A program made the position numbers and the translations under genes. This document shows positions 63,101 to 64,000 of a stretch of DNA of 64,000 nucleotides, one piece after another. The DNA comes from Hyphomicrobiales bacterium (GTDB taxonomy: Bacteria > Pseudomonadota > Alphaproteobacteria > Rhizobiales > Rhizobiaceae): contig UCIT01000085.1 of the NCBI GenBank assembly GCA_900472625.1, forward strand, positions 1-64,000, in the 5' to 3' direction. The first letter of the stretch is position 1. The number at the start of each line of letters is the position of its first letter. The notes below the pieces were generated by a model, which saw only the letters and a list, made by a program, of their open reading frames with translations, did no database searches and was not told where the DNA came from.

Positions 63101-64000
63101 TTCCGTCGGTGCCGACGATCTTTTCGATGCCTGACAGCGTCGGGCTGTCGGCGTTGTATGAGTCGAACACGAAGCCCGCGGACCCTTCACGGTCCAGCAC
63201 GATGGTGTCGGTGCCGGCACCGCCGATGACAGTGTCGCTCGATCCGGCAAGGCCGGCCAGGCTCAGTTCTTCAAGGTGTCCGTTTCCGAGATCGATGACG
63301 CGCGGGCCGTATGGCCCGGCTTCGGCGAGGTCGGCGCCGAGCTTGAAGGTGTCGTCACCTTCGCCGCCCTCGAGCGTATCGGCGCCCTTGCCGCCGACGA
63401 GCAGGTCGTTGCCGGCGCCGCCAACCAGATGGTTGTTCTCGTCGCCGCCGATCAGGATGTCGTTGCCGCTCGAACCATAGGCATCGACAGTCGCGCCCAG
63501 CGCGTCATGGCCGACGACATTGCCGCCGTTGATGCCGGTCCGGTCGGCCGCAGAATGAGCCGCAACCGTTTGGTCGCCGACGGTCTGCGCGGAACCGCTG
63601 AGGTTGACGAACACGCCTGTGGTCAGGTTGTCGTAGTGGATCGAGCCGATCGAGCCTGCGGCATCGACACGGATAGTGAAGCTGCCGGATGCGGGGTCGC
63701 CGTCGCTGTCGGTGGCGGTGAAGCCAAAGCCGAGATCGAGATACTGCGTGCCGTTGACCGGTGCAGCGTGGTCGAGCGGTTGCAGCAGCTGGAAGGCATA
63801 AGCGCCAGTTGCCTGGTCGGTGAGCGTGACGATGAAGACCGCGACGCCGGCCGCCGTTGCCGTCAAAATGGTATGGTCGGCATTGAAGGCATAGGTGATC
63901 GTATTGCCGTTCGACGACAGGCCTTGCGGAGCCTGGAAGTTTCCGAACGCTACCGAGCGATTCGCGGTGCCGCCATTGTTATCGTCCGCACCCCAGGTGA
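57189..64000 (-). CDS. Giant RTX (hemolysin-type Ca-binding) repeat protein, 5' end outside window
   Basis: At least 2,270 residues are present and the frame is open at the right edge. From N to C there are: a T1SS-143/VCBS-like repeat (TATDSDGDPASGSFT); RTX nonapeptide blocks at 63350-63480, 62830-63060, 62050-62270, 60070-60215 and 59430-59580; cadherin-like and CSPG-like modules at 60290-61480; two copies of a module of about 165 residues at 58690-59220 and 59575-60050; an EF-hand-like LDLDHNGIAL/DVDGNGTIDNG region at 57775-58100; and a C-terminal secretion signal ending DDKHEAVTAPHVG. It is exported by type I secretion and would fold with Ca outside the cell as adhesin or biofilm protein. 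The adjacent exporter supports this. Confidence 0.93.
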   Translation of the reverse strand, partial: TWGADDNNGGTANRSVAFGNFQAPQGLSSNGNTITYAFNADHTILTATAAGVAVFIVTLTDQATGAYAFQLLQPLDHAAPVNGTQYLDLGFGFTATDSDGDPASGSFTIRVDAAGSIGSIHYDNLTTGVFVNLSGSAQTVGDQTVAAHSAADRTGINGGNVVGHDALGATVDAYGSSGNDILIGGDENNHLVGGAGNDLLVGGKGADTLEGGEGDDTFKLGADLAEAGPYGPRVIDLGNGHLEELSLAGLAGSSDTVIGGAGTDTIVLDREGSAGFVFDSYNADSPTLSGIEKIVGTDGNDIILLKNDYTSDNGGGVTIDGGAGNDAIGGGKGNDYLIGGDGDDLISGLDGDDTILGGAGNDRLYGGAGNDTIDGGDGDDVIEGGGGADKLTGGIGNDRITANTELLVNGGFKGPGERMVSGGSDTTELGGGWTVNSGTVDLLVTPGSLGAKFPAGVNAIDMQGVSAGVIEQSFATVAGQTYTVSFLQATNPDLLGHTNLTTSSVTVIVGGVTQTFVDNAEAGVTWGTVAGTFVERTITFTATGSSTTLQFAAGGDTAYGSLIAEVSVTPSAPGVAGATIDGGEGNDVITGGAGNDILDGGIGDDLIRGGAGNDTITGGAGDDFISGSAGNDVLSGGAGNDTFSYSVGDGSDTVDGGADNDTLHIVGGDTAATFNINAVTIDGANNLGVNIEAGGDTVVAANAQNYEVVTKNVEEWTIDGGAAGDKFVVTGSLSGTGLSTSTLTINGGAGNDVLDVSKLTSNEHVVFHGGAGDQDTIIFAADWKDAAVTQTQTGFQIKIGGQTYDVDGTEKFVFSNGTATIQTLLEAAPTGVTGTLAVAENAAAGTVVGTLAGVDVNGGLDKLTYAFVDAQGHASQTSADGRFVIDANSGLVTVAANAVINFEATPTLTETVRVTDVHNNSKDQSVSIGVTDVNEAPHVQGSLTAVVAEGGQHVLTWAELGANDPDAADTKANLTFTASSLTNGKLLVNGHEASSFTAADVDGGKVVFVHNGSETSSAGFNISLADGGENGVGPDTGHISFMVTPVDDGKATLSIIDRTQQSDAPKVGDLIQAGIATHDPDNGEGTVTYHWLRDSTEISNASGATYTLTTADVGSKISVYATYTDGQGFATTTSTVGLTTAVVSPNHAPVAVDDIVITNVSNISIPDWALLLNDTDQDGNSLQITKAASTSRDSVTHGTDAVSFTDDVWGIAWPFPIPYPNGGSFEYTVTDGIVSKTADVVVQRQSNLTGTEANEILISGSDGDFLDGAGGNDVLLGNGGDDTLKGGAGADRMYGGSGNDSLYGDQSDIVLDGGTGTDTLYVAGGFNSTSDDQIVSIERVVLTAAGTLDLSKQTEGFVITGSSGSDTIMAGSGNDTINYDIGDGADNVDGGAGNNTLAILGGSANETLSVTVSGSKITTVAGGNIVNVEHVTLNMDGGSDDVLTYAATSQDIVVNLSNGTATGFDSIAGVDDVTGGSGNDSLTGNSGANTLIGGAGDDTLTGGGGSDTLTGGVGNDTFNIDSGTDTVTDLSGGDILKVSSNAAANATATGDWTAAISTVNNGSATVFANGNDINLALATGNSGWTLTNSGNSTGVTLTGSAKADVIIGGSGNDIVNYVVGSGADSVNGGNGTDKLVVAGTAGNDTLSVIVSGDKITQLAGGSITNIEQVTADLGAGTGDTLSYTGSNQAVTIDLSAGTATGFTSIAGIENFVGGLSSGDTLKVTGGFVSTGDSQLSSIENVTLTSTGAVNLSNQTESININGTSGADTITASTGGGDINAGAGADRVVIDAGNVTSKSWSVDLGSDAVSDTLVFKHDAINSNNNTVVTVDNFGSTDKIAVLLNGTNVADGGYLTIMSSGATVSSAVEVIELQSSSLTNSSLSSDASNGTIAGVIASAIGSIKAGDYTVVVYASQSSLADAGIYSVHVTNDAANLAVGGFTLEHIMTLDNVGYGALTAANFTSSAIDPIILDLDHNGIALTTLDNGVSFDINADGHQDKIAWTAGSDGILAYDVDGNGTIDNGSEIFSPHFAGGTYVDGLAALATLDSNHDGKIDANDEAFSKLTIWQDLNHNGISDAGELSSLSDHQIASLSLDAHASDSTINGQSILSDGSYTLDDGSIGHFVEVAFDTTLGGSTDSHAYSLIGSDGDDVLSGAGGMVTMTGGAGADTFVLDTEALADVKLADVITDYKASEGDTLDVSKLLDSLLGHQATEAEALSSVKTTVSGADTVVSVNANGGWHDVAVLQNNTEAVKILFDDKHEAVTAPHVG

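Noticed and set aside
57189..64000. CRISPR or DNA satellite array, because of dense short repeats
   Set aside because: The repeats are in frame and encode RTX nonapeptides; they vary in spacing and third codon positions, as coding repeats do.

Overview
The window is GC-rich, densely coded chromosomal DNA from an alphaproteobacterium, most likely a member of the Rhizobiaceae (Rhizobium, Agrobacterium or a close relative). The evidence is a dmeR-dmeF metal-resistance pair, a DUF930 protein, a LapG-like cysteine peptidase of the transglutaminase-like type, quinoprotein glucose dehydrogenase, a Tat-type class A beta-lactamase, and two copies of a RIME-like palindromic intergenic repeat. There are no rRNA or tRNA genes, no CRISPR array, and no transposase, integrase or other sign of a mobile element.

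Layout. Positions 1-9 kb hold a secreted polysaccharide deacetylase-like protein, a DUF930 protein, oligopeptidase B, a homocysteine S-methyltransferase-family enzyme, an MFS drug exporter, a ParDE pair with a frameshifted toxin, and SelO. Positions 9-20 kb hold glucose dehydrogenase, VapBC, a class A beta-lactamase, DmeF/DmeR, a GNAT acetyltransferase behind a transcription attenuator with its own leader peptide, a BrnT-type pair with a broken toxin, an Fe(II)/2-oxoglutarate oxygenase, and a diheme cytochrome c with a cytochrome c'. Positions 19-30 kb are regulator-plus-target pairs: WYL regulator and LysE exporter, AraC and SDR, TetR and membrane protein, AraC and NTF2-like protein. This stretch also has a metallophosphoesterase, Fe superoxide dismutase, an M15 peptidase, a PEBP protein and another MFS exporter. 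Positions 30-47 kb hold a bestrophin-like channel, a branched-chain aminotransferase, an alcohol dehydrogenase, a patatin, a cupin, a TerC-CBS-CorC protein, trans-aconitate methyltransferase, a second ParDE, zwf, a HerA-like ATPase, an ABC-F ATPase behind a candidate leader peptide, and a periplasmic-binding-protein-like lipoprotein.

Positions 47-64 kb look like a surface-adhesin locus. A very large RTX protein, running off the right edge, is encoded leftward. Next to it is a leftward operon for a complete type I secretion system (TolC-like, LapB-like ABC transporter, HlyD-like adaptor) that ends in a ribbon-helix-helix plus PAS-like protein. A membrane protein with a degenerate GGDEF domain lies between adhesin and exporter on the opposite strand. 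A LapG-like periplasmic cysteine peptidase lies on the other side. In other bacteria such peptidases release RTX adhesins under cyclic-di-GMP control; no LapD-type receptor is in the window.

The most novel-looking element is at 14865-14970. It is a 16-codon ORF with a Tyr-Phe-Trp-Leu-Tyr run, followed by mutually exclusive hairpins and an intrinsic terminator, upstream of the GNAT gene. This is the layout of a ribosome-mediated attenuator. A second candidate leader ORF with a very strong Shine-Dalgarno precedes the ABC-F gene. Two of the four toxin-antitoxin loci have frameshifted toxins with intact antitoxins.
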